A stretch of 64,000 bases of DNA. It comes from Patiria miniata (Eukaryota > Echinodermata > Asteroidea > Valvatida > Asterinidae). The notes under the pieces are model-generated. The model saw only the letters and a list, made by a program, of their open reading frames with translations, did not search any database and was not told where the DNA came from. This document shows, in pieces, positions 40,830 to 52,688 of the stretch (within the stretch, counting starts at the first letter, position 1; each line of letters opens with the position of its first letter). The position numbers and the translations under genes were made by a program. The stretch covers positions 2,313,501 through 2,377,500 of the forward strand of contig NW_024037057.1 in assembly GCF_015706575.1 (NCBI RefSeq). The letters are read 5' to 3'.

Positions 40830-42129
40830 TTGTTTTATCTTCAAATTCGGATTGATTAAGCCTTTAAACTCCACACCAAATGACGATTCCTTTAACTAAT
40901 TATGGACCATGGATATTTTCGGATTTCATGTTCTTGAAACATAACGTAGGTAGAATCCAACGTTACTCAGCCTACTCTCTTCAATCCGAACCGGTGTCAT
41001 ATGAAATCTGGACTCCTTTGAAATATGATTTCTATAGCCGTGTATGGATTCTTTCCCTCACACATCACAATTACCTCTGCATAGGCATGTGCCTATACAG
41101 TCGGTGTTTGATATGGTTCAAATTTCAAACTACACCGAAAGTAAAACATTAATTTTGACAGCAGTTGACACTCAACGCGCTGCAATATAATTGACACTTT
41201 GTTGTTTAAACAAGATGAACTTTCGAGGTATGGACAGCTCCAGTGCCTTTAACAGTGTCAAATGGCAACATCTATATATTTTATCGCTTCAAAACCTGTT
41301 TTTCCCTGCAAAGTGGAGAACCTGTTAAACGTTATATTTCCACCCATATAGTTTGCAAAACATTCCGCGCCGGCCTCTGCGAGTCCTTATTGTGTCAAAA
41401 TTTCCAGAAATTCTCAAAACAGTATCCCTTTTTGCAGACTGCAACCCTGTGTAGATATACGTAGACTGTCTTCCTTCTTTTCTTTTTCTTTTCTTGTTTG
41501 TACCTTTTTTCTCTTGATTTACTGCTATTGGATCATGATATTATATACACAAGTTCTTTTCTCAATGTGTGTCACCTCACGACTAAGTAACACTTTCAAC
41601 GTGCCCTGATAGAAAACTGTCTTCATCAATATTATCACGAATCCAGAAATCCTAAAACAACACATCGTTCACTGATCAGGAAAAAACACGGAGACTGGGA
41701 AACATCGGAGATCGTATTATTTGGGGCGAAAAAAAAAATTACCCTGATATAAAATGTATCAGGATAATATAAAACGGAGGTTTGCTAATGTGCAAGATCG
41801 ATAAAGTGCGAATAGCTCAGCGACAGGCAGCTGTTGCACAGTGCATTGCATTGCGATACAGCGCAGACTGCGTGCATGTACAGTATAGTGTATAGGCCTT
41901 TCTTTTGTTTGTAAACCTTGGCGCTATTTTATATGGGCTGCCTTAAGCGCATAAATTGAAGCCGTGGTTGGCAACATATTTTTTTTTTCAAAAAAGTCCT
42001 CATAACGCCATTAATACATGGTAAAAATGCATGTGTAGGAATTATTTTGTAGCTTTGTTGAAAATGTTGTATTTTGAAGTATCAAATAATAGTTTGGTGA
42101 TCTGTTATAACTCTTCTTCTTTTTTGCAG

Positions 42130-42587
42130 CGTTGGACCTTCCATATTGTGCAGGCCGTGGTTGGCAAAAATACAGTTTGCCAACCAAGCACAGAAAGGTC
42201 TATATTACTAGCGTCCATGGATACAATTCTTTTACGCTAATGTCCTGCGGATTCGACCGTTACGTAATGCGCTATTGTGGACCAGGATTATTGCTTGAAG
42301 AATACAATTCCTTGCTCTATGGTCGCTCATGCAACGACCAGCAGGGCCAACACAAATCAATAACTGCCCTTTATGAGCGACAACAAGAGGGTTTATATGG
42401 AATAGGGCAGCATCCACGTTTGCACGGGAGCGCATCTTTACCTCTTTTCCAAACATTGACCGTGGTTATTAAAATTCCCGTTTCTGTTGTATTAATGAAT
42501 TTGTATTCAATGTATACTTCGGATTTGTTTTTACTGAGTTGTTGTGTTCATATTTCTATTGTACTGTTTCAAATGAATATCAGTTAA
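42130..42587 (+). CDS. Unrecognised possible terminal coding exon
   Basis: A strong acceptor (CTTCTTCTTTTTTGCAG) is followed in phase 1 by an open frame of about 150 residues starting LDLPYCAGRGWQKYSLPTKH and containing SCGFDRYVMRYCGPGLLLEE. I do not recognise a family. The C-terminal part is hydrophobic (SDLFLLSCCVHISIVLFQMN). No upstream exon was identified, so this may be chance. A weak echo (EFDRYAMQYATK) occurs in the open frame near 12088. Confidence 0.25.
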
Positions 42588-42779
42588 ATTATCCGACTTC
42601 ATCAACTAGTGGCAGTGTTCTTGTAAGTAAAATAATCCAGCGTTGATGGAGAAAAAAATAACAGATTGAACTGAAATTCAGCACGTTTTACTTTTACACA
42701 CCAGCAGAATAACAATCATTGATTTCTCTGCAAGTTTGACTGGAGCCCGAAAATTAACAAAGAAAAGTTTTGATTATGA

Positions 42780-43058
42780 GGCCAAAACAAAAATGTCTCC
42801 GGTTTCTGGTATGGAGCTTGCCCAAAAAGTGGTGCGGCGACGCGGCTTTTTTTTTTTTTTTTTGCCGTGTTTTTCTTCAAATGTCGGCTGATAACTGCAA
42901 ATGGTGCCCGACTAAACTTAGTGCAAATATAGAGGAGTCGAGCGAGGCCACATAAAGCTTATTCTCGATCGTAACCCCATCTAAAAACGCGTTAAAATTG
43001 TGCAGCAGAAATATTCCAGTCAAACCGGTGAGTTTGGCGGTTTTGAGACATCATCTTT
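42780..43058. mobile_element. Harbinger-type MITE, right end lost
   Basis: Starts GGCCAAAACAAAAATGTCTC then CGGTTTCTGGTATGGAGC and stays colinear with 17391-17761 through GCTGATAACTGCAAATGGTG and TTTGGCGGTTTTGAGACATC. The right TIR is absent. Confidence 0.65.
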
Positions 43059-43059
43059 C

Positions 43060-45500
43060 ATCTTTCTTTGTGGCCCATAATCTAAATCAAGTCAGACATA
43101 GCGATTATCCGGATCGCGGACTTATGGTAACAAGCGGAGCAACGGGCGTTCTTACCATGGTGATGTTCCCCCGTATTAAAATTTCCCATAGACGCCAGAG
43201 CTTAAATGTTCATGCTTCAATTTTTTTTTTTTTTAAATACTCAGAACTCTCAAATGTATTTAAGCTGCACAGAAAAGTGATGATCAACATGTCATCTTTA
43301 ATTTTCTTTTCATTTTTAAGTGCGTTGACATTGGCCTTTCGAGAAATTCTCACCCAAAGAAGACGACGCCTAATTTTCCCAAAGCGGAAAAAGTAGCCAT
43401 CTGAACAAACGACCTTACCACAACATGGCAAAATGGCGCGAATTTCAACCCAATTACACCAGCAATGCTCAGAATTGGAAGCTCAAGTCCGGGCCATAGG
43501 TTCATTGCCAAATCTCTTCAATTCCCGAAATTGTACGGCTCTCAGTATAGAATATTTTGAGGGTATAACTTTTATTCATGAGCTCGGCGGATTTTTTTTT
43601 TTTACCGGTTAGCACCAATATGGGACGGGGGTTGAATGTTTTAGTGTGGGGGCGCCCGATTTCTGTTGCATCATGCGTGCAAAAAGGGAAGGGAGGGTTT
43701 ATTTACCGGTCACCAATTAAATAAAAAGTGAAACGGGTGTGGGTTGGACATCATTTTTCTTTCAAAAATTACAGAATACAACAAAGAAAATCGAATTTCT
43801 CTTTGGAACCCTTCGTTCAAGAGTGTAAGCAACGCTCATGTGATATATTGGGTTTTTTTTACCCTTGGTCCTGAAGAAATGCAGGCGCGGGACAGCGTTT
43901 AGACACGATGTCATATCAAGGGTATGTAGGCTCCTTTCCGCCAAAAAAAAAAGTGCATTTTCACCTTTTTGAAGGCTCCAGTGGTGGTAAACGCCGCCAA
44001 AGATACTACAGAAGGTGAGATATGACAATCCGGTTCAAAAGTGAAACAGGAAGAACTTGCTCAAAGGTCACGATGGGGAAGGCGCCTCGCAGGACAGGTA
44101 TGTAAAAAAATCCCAATGCACTCAACGTGAACATTTAGTAATGCAAAGTCGCTAAACTTTTTTTTTTAGGGGAGGGGTAAAATCATGCAGATATGTAACA
44201 TTTTAAAGCGTGACCAATCGTCTCCTCCCCAACGCCGCCCCCCCCCCCCACCACTGAAAATTTTGCAACCTGAAAAAAGCACAGACATATAAGTTCCCAT
44301 GACTAGAGGGTCTTAAAAAACAAATGCCCTTTGTACACGTTTTATGTTTATTTTTTCCCGAAATCTTTTTTTGTTCGCAATTACCTGTTCAGTTTAACGT
44401 CCCGTGGAAAGTGAATACCGCCACATTAGCGTCTGACATTGACTAGGATCTCGGTTTTGAACAGCGCCCCCATGAGAAGATGGTGTCCAGACCTCGGCTC
44501 AGCTAAACAGGGCTTTTCAAGGGTCATTTTTGTAAGAAAACTTTGAGAGGAAAATGATCCTTGGATTTAGGACCAATCACAATGAATTTTACATGGAAGA
44601 AAGACGGACTCTTCCACTTTACAAAACCGTTCACCCCAAAGTGTCACGACCTTGGGTTCTCGCACTATGTCAAGATAAAGACGACGAATCATTAAATAGC
44701 TGTCCATTTGGGCTGTTTTCCACGCTTCTCCACATACAAATCTTGGGGAGTGCAGAACTTTGAAGAAAAAATGATCCCTGGTTTTCCCGAAAATGTTTAC
44801 GAAACATACATAATCATAAATCTTAAAATGTAAGCTTGCACAATCTGTTAACCACGAATTAATACGACGTTCCGTTCAAACGATACAGCGTTTGTTAGAG
44901 CAAAAGTGCCTCAAGTTTATGAGGTTTGACTGTGTTAAAGCTTCGTGTAGAAAATCCGGGGAGCAGATGCGCGCTAGTTTTCATGATGTTTCGAAGGCCA
45001 GGTGTGCGGTAATTAAAACGTGTCTACCTTTCAGCACAGGTGAAATGTGGCGTCCCACTGTAGCCTCTATCTACCCAAACTCTCCCCCCCCCCCCCCAGA
45101 ATGAGAACCCTGGCTACGCCACTGTAGCTGTGTACTTTGCAAGGACGGTCAATGATGCGTCAGCGGCCCGGGGGGGGGGGGGGGTCAATAAGTTCTCCCC
45201 AACTCCCTTCCCGAACCTTTCCCAACTCTTTCCACCACTCAATGTCAAAGTTGAAAGTTGTACGGTTTATTCTTCAATGGTTTTGTCTGGTGATATAAAT
45301 AATTCTCTGATGTGACCCTGACGTTTCGCAGTTCGTTTACTGTTTAGTTTTTTTGGAAATTTTAAAACGCGCATGAATATTATAGGTTTACACAGACATT
45401 TTTTTACTTTATATCACACCAAATCCCAAGAACGATATATTAATTATTTCCCCGATCATCGTCAATCTCAAATCCGGATTTCAATTTCAAAAAGCCTCCA
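43060..45500. other. Stretch without a recognised gene
   Basis: Only short open frames on both strands. A transposon end CCTGGCTACGCCACTG stands at 45109-45124, with long C or G runs at 44240, 45090 and 45170. I cannot support a gene here. Confidence 0.5.
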
Positions 45501-46097
45501 CTACATTCCATTTAAGGTGCAGGATATTTCCAGATTGTAGCATTCTAATTCGTCCTGATTTGAGTAAAAATTGTCTCGTGAGTCGAGCGGCGTTGTATTG
45601 AAAAAAAAAGCAAATTCGTCCTGATTTTTATCATTTCGAAAAAAAATTAAAAAGATACTGGAATATGCAGGCTTTTCTCCCATTAAAATGAAAATAATCC
45701 GCCTTCTCGAATGAACGGTGCCTGCCACAACACTCTGGACAATGAGGGCGGTACCATTCTCAGCATTCTGTTCTTTGATTCGTAATGCCTGTTTGCACAT
45801 GCTCAAACACAGCTGGAGTTTCGGTGTAATGATTGAGAATGAAGTGTGCAGATAAGTCGGCCAGACTCCACTTCGAACTTTTTTGTATTGAACCAAATGC
45901 TGATACACTTGGCACTCTTGCTTGGCTTTGGGGAATTCGCTTATAATGAAGAAGATATCATTAAAAAAACTATTCCCCAACATGCTGGCACTTGCATCGG
46001 CAATAAATAAATAAAAATGCAACATAAAAAAAGACAATGGGAATCGAAGGTCGGATTTATCTGAAAGTTTACAATTTTTGCTTCGAAGATTTTCCAT
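45501..46097 (-). CDS. Unrecognised 198-residue open frame
   Basis: The longest open frame outside the NAT genes. It reads MENLRSKNCKLSDKSDLRFP and includes hydrophobic stretches (FFMLHFYLFIADASASML). I see no known domain or compelling codon bias, and found no splice context. It could be part of an unannotated gene, a transposon relic or chance in AT-rich DNA. Confidence 0.2.
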   Translation of the reverse strand: MENLRSKNCKLSDKSDLRFPLSFFMLHFYLFIADASASMLGNSFFNDIFFIISEFPKAKQECQVYQHLVQYKKVRSGVWPTYLHTSFSIITPKLQLCLSMCKQALRIKEQNAENGTALIVQSVVAGTVHSRRRIIFILMGEKPAYSSIFLIFFRNDKNQDEFAFFFNTTPLDSRDNFYSNQDELECYNLEISCTLNGM

Positions 46098-46353
46098 CAG
46101 AGACTTTGCTTGTCAACCAGTAACGGCAATCGTTAGCATGGAGTGTCGACGATCTTGCATTCATGAATGAGTTTCTATTATAATTTCTTTTTATCTACGA
46201 GCTAGCTAATGCGCGCAAATGTTATCCGAAAACCTTCTCATAGGAATGCATACATTCAATATTGGATGTGGTTTCTTTTTCATTGCGGACCGTGTGGACA
46301 AATTTGAGCTTCGCATAATATGTAAGTTGACCAATTGTGAATTCGAAACGGAG

Positions 46354-46680
46354 CAAGGGCGGATCCAGGGGGGGGGGGGGGGGGCCAAAGGGGGCCATGG
46401 CCCCCCCCCCAAAAAAAAAACGAAACCATTTTTTTTTTTTTTTATGTGACATCGCAATAAAGGCAGGCAATGAGTACACCACCATCTTTTCCTCAAAAAA
46501 ATATTGGTTAAAGTGGTCAGAAATTGCCTCAGATCGCACCACAGAGCATCTAGAATCCAAAAAAAATTCGGGGCCCTTAAGCGGGCCCCGAACCCCACGC
46601 CGTAATTTTTTGACCCACTTTTTGGGGGGACCAAAATTTTGTTTGGCCCCTCCCAAAATTGTGTTCTGGATCCGCCCTTG
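46354..46680 (+). mobile_element. Complete hAT-type MITE, 327 bp, 8-bp TSD
   Basis: TIRs CAAGGGCGGATCCAG and CTGGATCCGCCCTTG; AAACGGAG flanks both ends exactly (46346-46353, 46681-46688). The interior has poly-G/poly-C/poly-A tracts and the TTGGTTAAAGTGGTCAGAAA core shared with copies near 13662, 8061 and, much diverged, 106-330. Confidence 0.85.
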
Positions 46681-46700
46681 AAACGGAGCCTGAGCAAGTG

Positions 46701-47080
46701 ACGGGAATTGAACATTTACAAAACAGAACTCAATGAGTTTCACAGATTTTCCTACATTATTACGCTTTGCAACGAAACTAAAAAACATTAATGATTATGG
46801 CATAATCGAAACAAAAGAGAGCAGCGACTCGGTTTTAACGGCCGTTTAAAACCTTGCAGGATCGTCGGTGGCTGTGATGACTTGCAGGTCACGGGAATTG
46901 AACATTTACAAAACAGAACTCAATGAGTTTCACAGATTTTCCTTCATTATTACGCTTTTCAACGAAACTAAAAAACATTTATGATTATGGCATAATCGAA
47001 ACAAAAAAGAGCAGCGACTCGGTTTTAACGGCCGTTTAAAACCTTGCAGGATCGTCGGTGGCTGTGATGACTTGCAGGTC
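46701..47080. repeat. Tandem duplication, two 190-bp units
   Basis: 46701-46890 and 46891-47080 differ at only a few positions. Each begins ACGGGAATTGAACATTTACA and carries the palindrome GGTTTTAACGGCCGTTTAAA ACC. Recent. Confidence 0.88.
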
Positions 47081-47696
47081 ACAGGTTACGCAAAATCTAT
47101 CCAATCCGAGCGTAAATTCATCAGCCCGTCCCAGTGTTTGCAGTCCTTGATGTCAACGTTGAGGGCGGTATACAAACGTAACTGTGTGTCCTCGGGACTC
47201 GCTGGACCTGTACAGCTTGCAAGTCTCGGCTGTTGTGATCACTGATCGACTAGTCTCACCACAGACTTCTTTTGTTTGTTTTTGTCTTTACCCAACAGTA
47301 ATTAATGTGCAGCATTGGTGTATCAGAATCGGGGGTCAAAATTGCTATCAGTTTATTATGTGAACAAAGATTATTCACACCCTCAGTGGCGTAGCACGGT
47401 CATTTGTGGACTGCTTTTATTATCACGAGCATTGACTATTAGTCACCAACAACCTTTGTTTGAACGCTTGTCCGTTAACTCAGTTGTCTCTTTTCATTGC
47501 ATCTGACGAAGTAGCAATGAAGCAATGAATTTTTAGGAAGACCTTCTTTAAGTTTTGTACGCGATCTTCGCTGAATTTTGGACCTTCGGGAAATGTGGAC
47601 CCTTTATATTGCCCTCTTCTGTTCAACCCTATTGAATGCAGAAACAAACTCTCACACACAGGGAATTGTATATGGTGTACATCGAAGATTTCCTAC

Positions 47697-48707
47697 CAGA
47701 GTTGTAATGACTCGAGTCAATGACTCGACTCGAGTCCGACTCGAGTCACATTTTTTGGCGACTCGACTCGACTCGAGTCCCGACGGGTAAATGACTCGAC
47801 TCGACTCGAGTCACTGCGAGCAAATGACTCGACTCGACTCGAGTCCCTCATCAGAATGACTTGACTCGACTCGAGGAAGGCTAATAAGACTCGAGTCCCA
47901 AAATAAAAGCAAAACTTACTTGCGAAAAATATTTGCAATGACTTACGCTGCGCCGTTCGCGTTGCCAGTTTTTGTTCACGTCACGTTAATGTTCGCGAAT
48001 AATGTACGTTTATATACAGCGGCAGTCTGTTTCCTTCCTCCATAATGAAACAACAAACATACACCGTGTCGCGGACTCCCACCTTGTGGTTCTGTATACA
48101 GCATGTAATGCTAAACCCGGAACCAGACTTAAAACGCATTTCTCAATCCGTGGTTTCATCATTGGTTTCGGGCGATTTTGAAGTTCTTGGTGGAACGCTG
48201 GCTAAATTCATGTCCCGATTTCACACACAAAAATGGATACGGACGGGCCCACCTTTAAATAATCAGAAACAGTTTTGTATAATGCAATTAGGTTTTAACG
48301 TTGTCAGCGATCAGCGAACAACAAAATCTAGACCCGAAGCCAAACCAGTTATAAGACCGAAGTTTCACATCTTCTTTTCTGTGACGTGAGCTAGCAATGG
48401 AAACTGTTGGTTGGGTACCATACAGCATACTTTATGTCTTTGGATTTCCGTAATAGACTGGTGCCTTGTATTCTTTCTCTCTTGTGTTTGTTGCTTTTTT
48501 ATTGTAATTAAGTGTTCAAATATTTGTGACTCGAATTGACTCGAGCTAAATACTTGACTCGACTCGACTCGACTCGACCACACTCTGTGACTCGACTCGA
48601 CTCGACTCGACCTTGTTGACCTAATGACTCGACTCGACTCGAGTCACTTCTTTAAAATGACTCGACTCGACTCGAGTCACAAAAAGCAGTGACTCGTTAC
48701 AACTCTG
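47697..48707. mobile_element. hAT-type element, 1011 bp, GACTC-rich ends, 8-bp TSD
   Basis: TIRs CAGAGTTGTAATGACTCG and CGAGTCACTGC-side end CGTTACAACTCTG. TTTCCTAC flanks both sides (47689-47696, 48708-48715). Copy B has a single TTTCCTAC at the matching site (about 56606-56613), a true empty site. Subterminal arrays of GACTCGACTCGAGTC occur at both ends (47718-47895, 48530-48690). No transposase is recognised; the 114-residue frame at 48045-48389 is of unknown meaning. Confidence 0.82.
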
Positions 48708-50682
48708 TTTCCTACTGTTCCACATCGTCGCCGTTTGGTTCATCTTCGCGTTTTTGCAACAGCTTATATTGGTTTTATCTCCACGTTTTCTAATCGAGGT
48801 TGTCCTCGATTTGACTCCGCTGTCCTGAATTACACAAAGGACATTCCTCACATATGCCCTCGATTTACACCATAAACAAACACACAAAACAAAGTCTCGC
48901 TGGTTTTTAAGGTCAAATTGCAGTTAGCCTCGTCAAATTGCCGTTAGCCTCAATATGCCATGGTCATCCAAAGTGCGCGCTGCGTAATAAAAAGACCACC
49001 GTGACTAGAAAATCGGACATGCGTGACGTCGGCGCTGTCCGATGATGGAAGGCCAGTTTCAGACCGGATAAGCAGGTTGTCTTGATTTATTTATTTTTAT
49101 TTCATATTTTCGGACAACAATTACACATTTACTTAAACAAGAAAAATTGCCCTGGTCCAGACAAAAGTTTGTAAAAACTGTCATTAAAGATGTTTCAGAC
49201 CCAAAACAAAAACAAAAACGGAAGATTATAATACTTAAATATTTACAATAAGATCAATAAAAATCCATTAAAAAAATCCATTTTAAAAATCCCCACCCAG
49301 ATTTTTTGTTATATTACACAAACAAATCATAAAGAAACAAACAAAGGCACAAGTATAAGCAAACACAGGAGCAAACCCAGGGAAACAAACCCGCAAAAGA
49401 CAGATTACACAAGAAAAAAAACACAGTAGCAACCGGAAAAAAAACTAATACAGTAGAACATACTAAATAAACCTAGAAAAAAATGAATCTACGAGCAAAT
49501 CAGTAAAAGTGGCATCTGAGTAAAAACATTGGCATTGCAGGATGCAACAGGATATACAACATTGCATTATGCATTTGCTGCAGAGATAGACGGGCTGGGG
49601 GTATTTTACACAAATATTATATTACACTGACATGTTTAAAGTTTTGTGTTCATTGATGCTTGACAAAAAGTAATAACAAAATATTGATGTTCTACCTGTT
49701 GTCTGGTTCCTTGACCCTGCTTCAAATTCAACAGAGTAGGGATATGGTCAGGTCTGGGAACCAGGCTAGCTGGCTTTTAGTTTTACACGGATGTGTAACC
49801 AATGGCAAACAAAATGTGGACTATAACTACATTATTTTGTGGGCAATATTTGCAAAAAAAAAGTGAACGATCAGTCGACCATCGTTGAAAATTGATGCCA
49901 CAAAAAAAAAATCACTTTTCTTGAAAACGACAGCACAACACGAATAATACACACGAGAGTCTTGGTTTAGATTGAAAGCCACTTGGCCAAGTAGAATACC
50001 CGCACACTTACAGTCGTGGTCAGCTGTACGTATAGACCATGCCGACAGGTAATTATAACCGCCGGGCAGCTCAAACATGACTGTAAGCATCTTTTGCATG
50101 CTGTTTGGCCAACATCGAACTGTCAAACGATTCATGATTTCAGGAGAGACACATGCGTTGCAGAAATGAACTGTACATGTATTTACTGAAAGTTGGCATC
50201 ACGTGGTCTTCACTTTATGGAGGAAAAGCAATTGACCTATCGCCGTTTGCCGGATATGGCCATGAGCAACGGCCTCGATCAGTAGATGGATAAAAACACC
50301 GGGCGGGCAAAGGGTCAAGAATGGTGCAAGTCATTTGCCTTTGGACAGCTACTCGTGTCGCCACAACTTTGAGACATCTGTGCTTGACTTTTTCAGGATC
50401 AGCAGAAGCACAGAACTTGACAAGGTAAATCCATTTTTCTTTTGTACTTTCTTTTAAAGGCATAAAGGATCATTTTCTCACCATGAATTGCCTTCGTTTT
50501 CCTCTCAATTTCCAAGGAGGAACGTTGAAAACCTAACCTGTGGAAGGTTCCGCTCAAGCCAAAGACATTTATGCACAACCTTTTGATCATGAAGTCATGT
50601 TCATCCTAATCACTCTTCAATTCCAAAATCAGTCACTTGACTGATCGTTGCAAATCAAGCACAATTTTCAATGTCTTCTTAA

Positions 50683-51186
50683 AGCTATAGTCCATCATTT
50701 GTAAGTAGTGCATTTTGTTCGTTTGAAGCAACAAAAGTGTTCAAAATCTAATAAAGGATACTGAGCAACTAACCTGATGAAGTTTCAGCTAAGCTTCAGC
50801 TGTACATTCCGAGAAAAACAGCATTCTAAGATCTCAATTTCAAATCAAAAATCATGTTTTGAATTGTTTTGTAATTGCAGCTATACGCGGCGTCGCGCAC
50901 TGATCCGACGAATTATAACAACCGCGCGCGCGTGTGCGTCGTTCCAATACTTGTGCGCGCTGCGCTGAATAACAAAACGAACTACTAATTTAAATTTTCC
51001 TACGGTGCTTCTTAAGAATCACCGTTGGAAATGCCTTCTTTCGTTGATTACTTCAAAATGACAGCTTCCCAGAAAGAATAATTTCACAGGGAGTTTAGTT
51101 CCCTTACCATCTTTCAACCAAGTTTGTTTTTCAACAGTAATTACGCCAGTTACTTTTCGGATGGCTGCAAATGATGGACTATAGCT
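50683..51186. mobile_element. TTAA-flanked MITE, 504 bp, in NAT block copy A
   Basis: Perfect 19-bp TIRs AGCTATAGTCCATCATTTG, TTAA on both sides (50679-50682, 51187-51190). Copy B carries a different element at the same TTAA. Internal similarity to 12510-12880 and 19870-20130. Confidence 0.82.
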
Positions 51187-52688
51187 TTAATGGCCACAAT
51201 CCAGACGAAATAATTTCACGGGGTGTTTCGTACGACTATACGACGATCTTTAATCATATAGCTGTCTTTTTGTTACTAATTCGGTAGGTTACTTTTTGGG
51301 ATAAAAGCAAATGCTCCGTTATGGAGGACTTCCGATGAAGCGCATTAGGGGCTTGCGATAGCCATGGTCACCACCGTTGGCCCGAGCGAGCCATGCGGTG
51401 ACATGCGGAATCAAATAGGAGCCATGGGGGCTTGTAGTTTAGGGGTATATGTTTGGGATTTCCTTGACCACGGGTTCAGTGTCTTCCTGAGATCAAAACA
51501 ACTTCCGTTTTCGTGTGACCTTGATGATGGTCTCAAGGTTGATTTTTCGCCAAAGAAAACCGATTGTCAGTTTCCAGAACAGCGTGAAATCAATGTGTAT
51601 TTTGCTCCAAGGTGGTGTACAATAGTGCTGGTTTAACTGAAGGCATGTAATATGTATAGAACTAATGTCTCCTTCTCCCCCTTGACATTATGTTGTAAAG
51701 AGTTTTGCAGAGATTAACGGTCAGTAAATGATCCACTGTTAAAAATGCAGTGGTACATGTAGGACAATTCCTGCACTGCATGCATTTTGTTTTCGTTTGA
51801 AGAAACAAAAGTGTTCATTCTCTGTTTACAGGTTTTTCTTCAACTTTGAGAGTCGAAAAGGCGTTCTGGCCTGTGTTTGTCTGGACAGTGGCGGTACGAA
51901 CTGAGCTCACTTGAGGTAAGTTATATTCGTGTAAGTTGACGCAATGTGTTTTCGGGGGGGGGGGCAGGTACCATCTTCCAATTTTGGTGCTGTCCAAACC
52001 GGGCGTTCGTGCACACTACAGGACAATAAATGGCGCTTTTCAGGGCGGCACAATTCCCGAGGTCGCGCGAAATTAAAAAAAAGCACTTGTAAAAGGCCGC
52101 TGGTAAAAAAAGGCACTTGTTTTAAACAAAAACAAACACTTGTCTACGAAAAGGCCACTCTTCACAAATATTAGGGGAAGGGTATTACGCTTGCGAAAAA
52201 AAGGAACTTGAATGGAAAAGGGCAGTCTTAACAAATCATTGGGGTAAATACGCCTCTGACTCCTACACCCCCACGCTCAGTCAGCATTTTAGTTCAAAAG
52301 GTCAAATTTTTCGACATGAATTTGATTGAGTGAACGTGAACGCGGGCCAACAGTGATTTGTGAAGAAAGAAAGAAAGTAAGGAAGTCAAAATTGAGTCAT
52401 ATACAAGTCCTCGTATGAGAATGAGAATGATAACGTTTCTCTGGCATTATTGATTTGTCTTTATGTTGAATGGCGTGGTTTAAACTGATGGGGCATCTGT
52501 TGGTCGCCTTATTTAACCTCCCATTGAAAATCAAAGCAAAAGCATTTTTAGAACACGCCCAAATCTGGATAGACTAGATGAAAAACAACTTTAAATTGAT
52601 TGGCAAATGTTCCTTATCCTCAAAACTTAACCAAAGGTACTACTAATCACGACAGATTCGCTCCCCGTGAGAGCTCATCAACGTCAAG

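Larger units (their letters stand above)
47439..51330 (+). repeat. NAT-unit segmental duplication, upstream block copy A
   Basis: Colinear with 56381-60215. Anchors: GTCACCAACAACCTTTGTTT, GACGAAGTAGCAATGAAGCA, GCGTGACGTCGGCGCTGTCC and AGTCGACCATCGTTGAA. It contains a 1.0-kb hAT-type element and a 504-bp TTAA element that are absent from copy B. Confidence 0.85.

Noticed and set aside
47717-47938. Ser/Arg-rich repeat protein (DSSRVES units)
   Set aside because: It is the translation of the GACTCGACTCGAGTC arrays at the left end of the hAT-type element.
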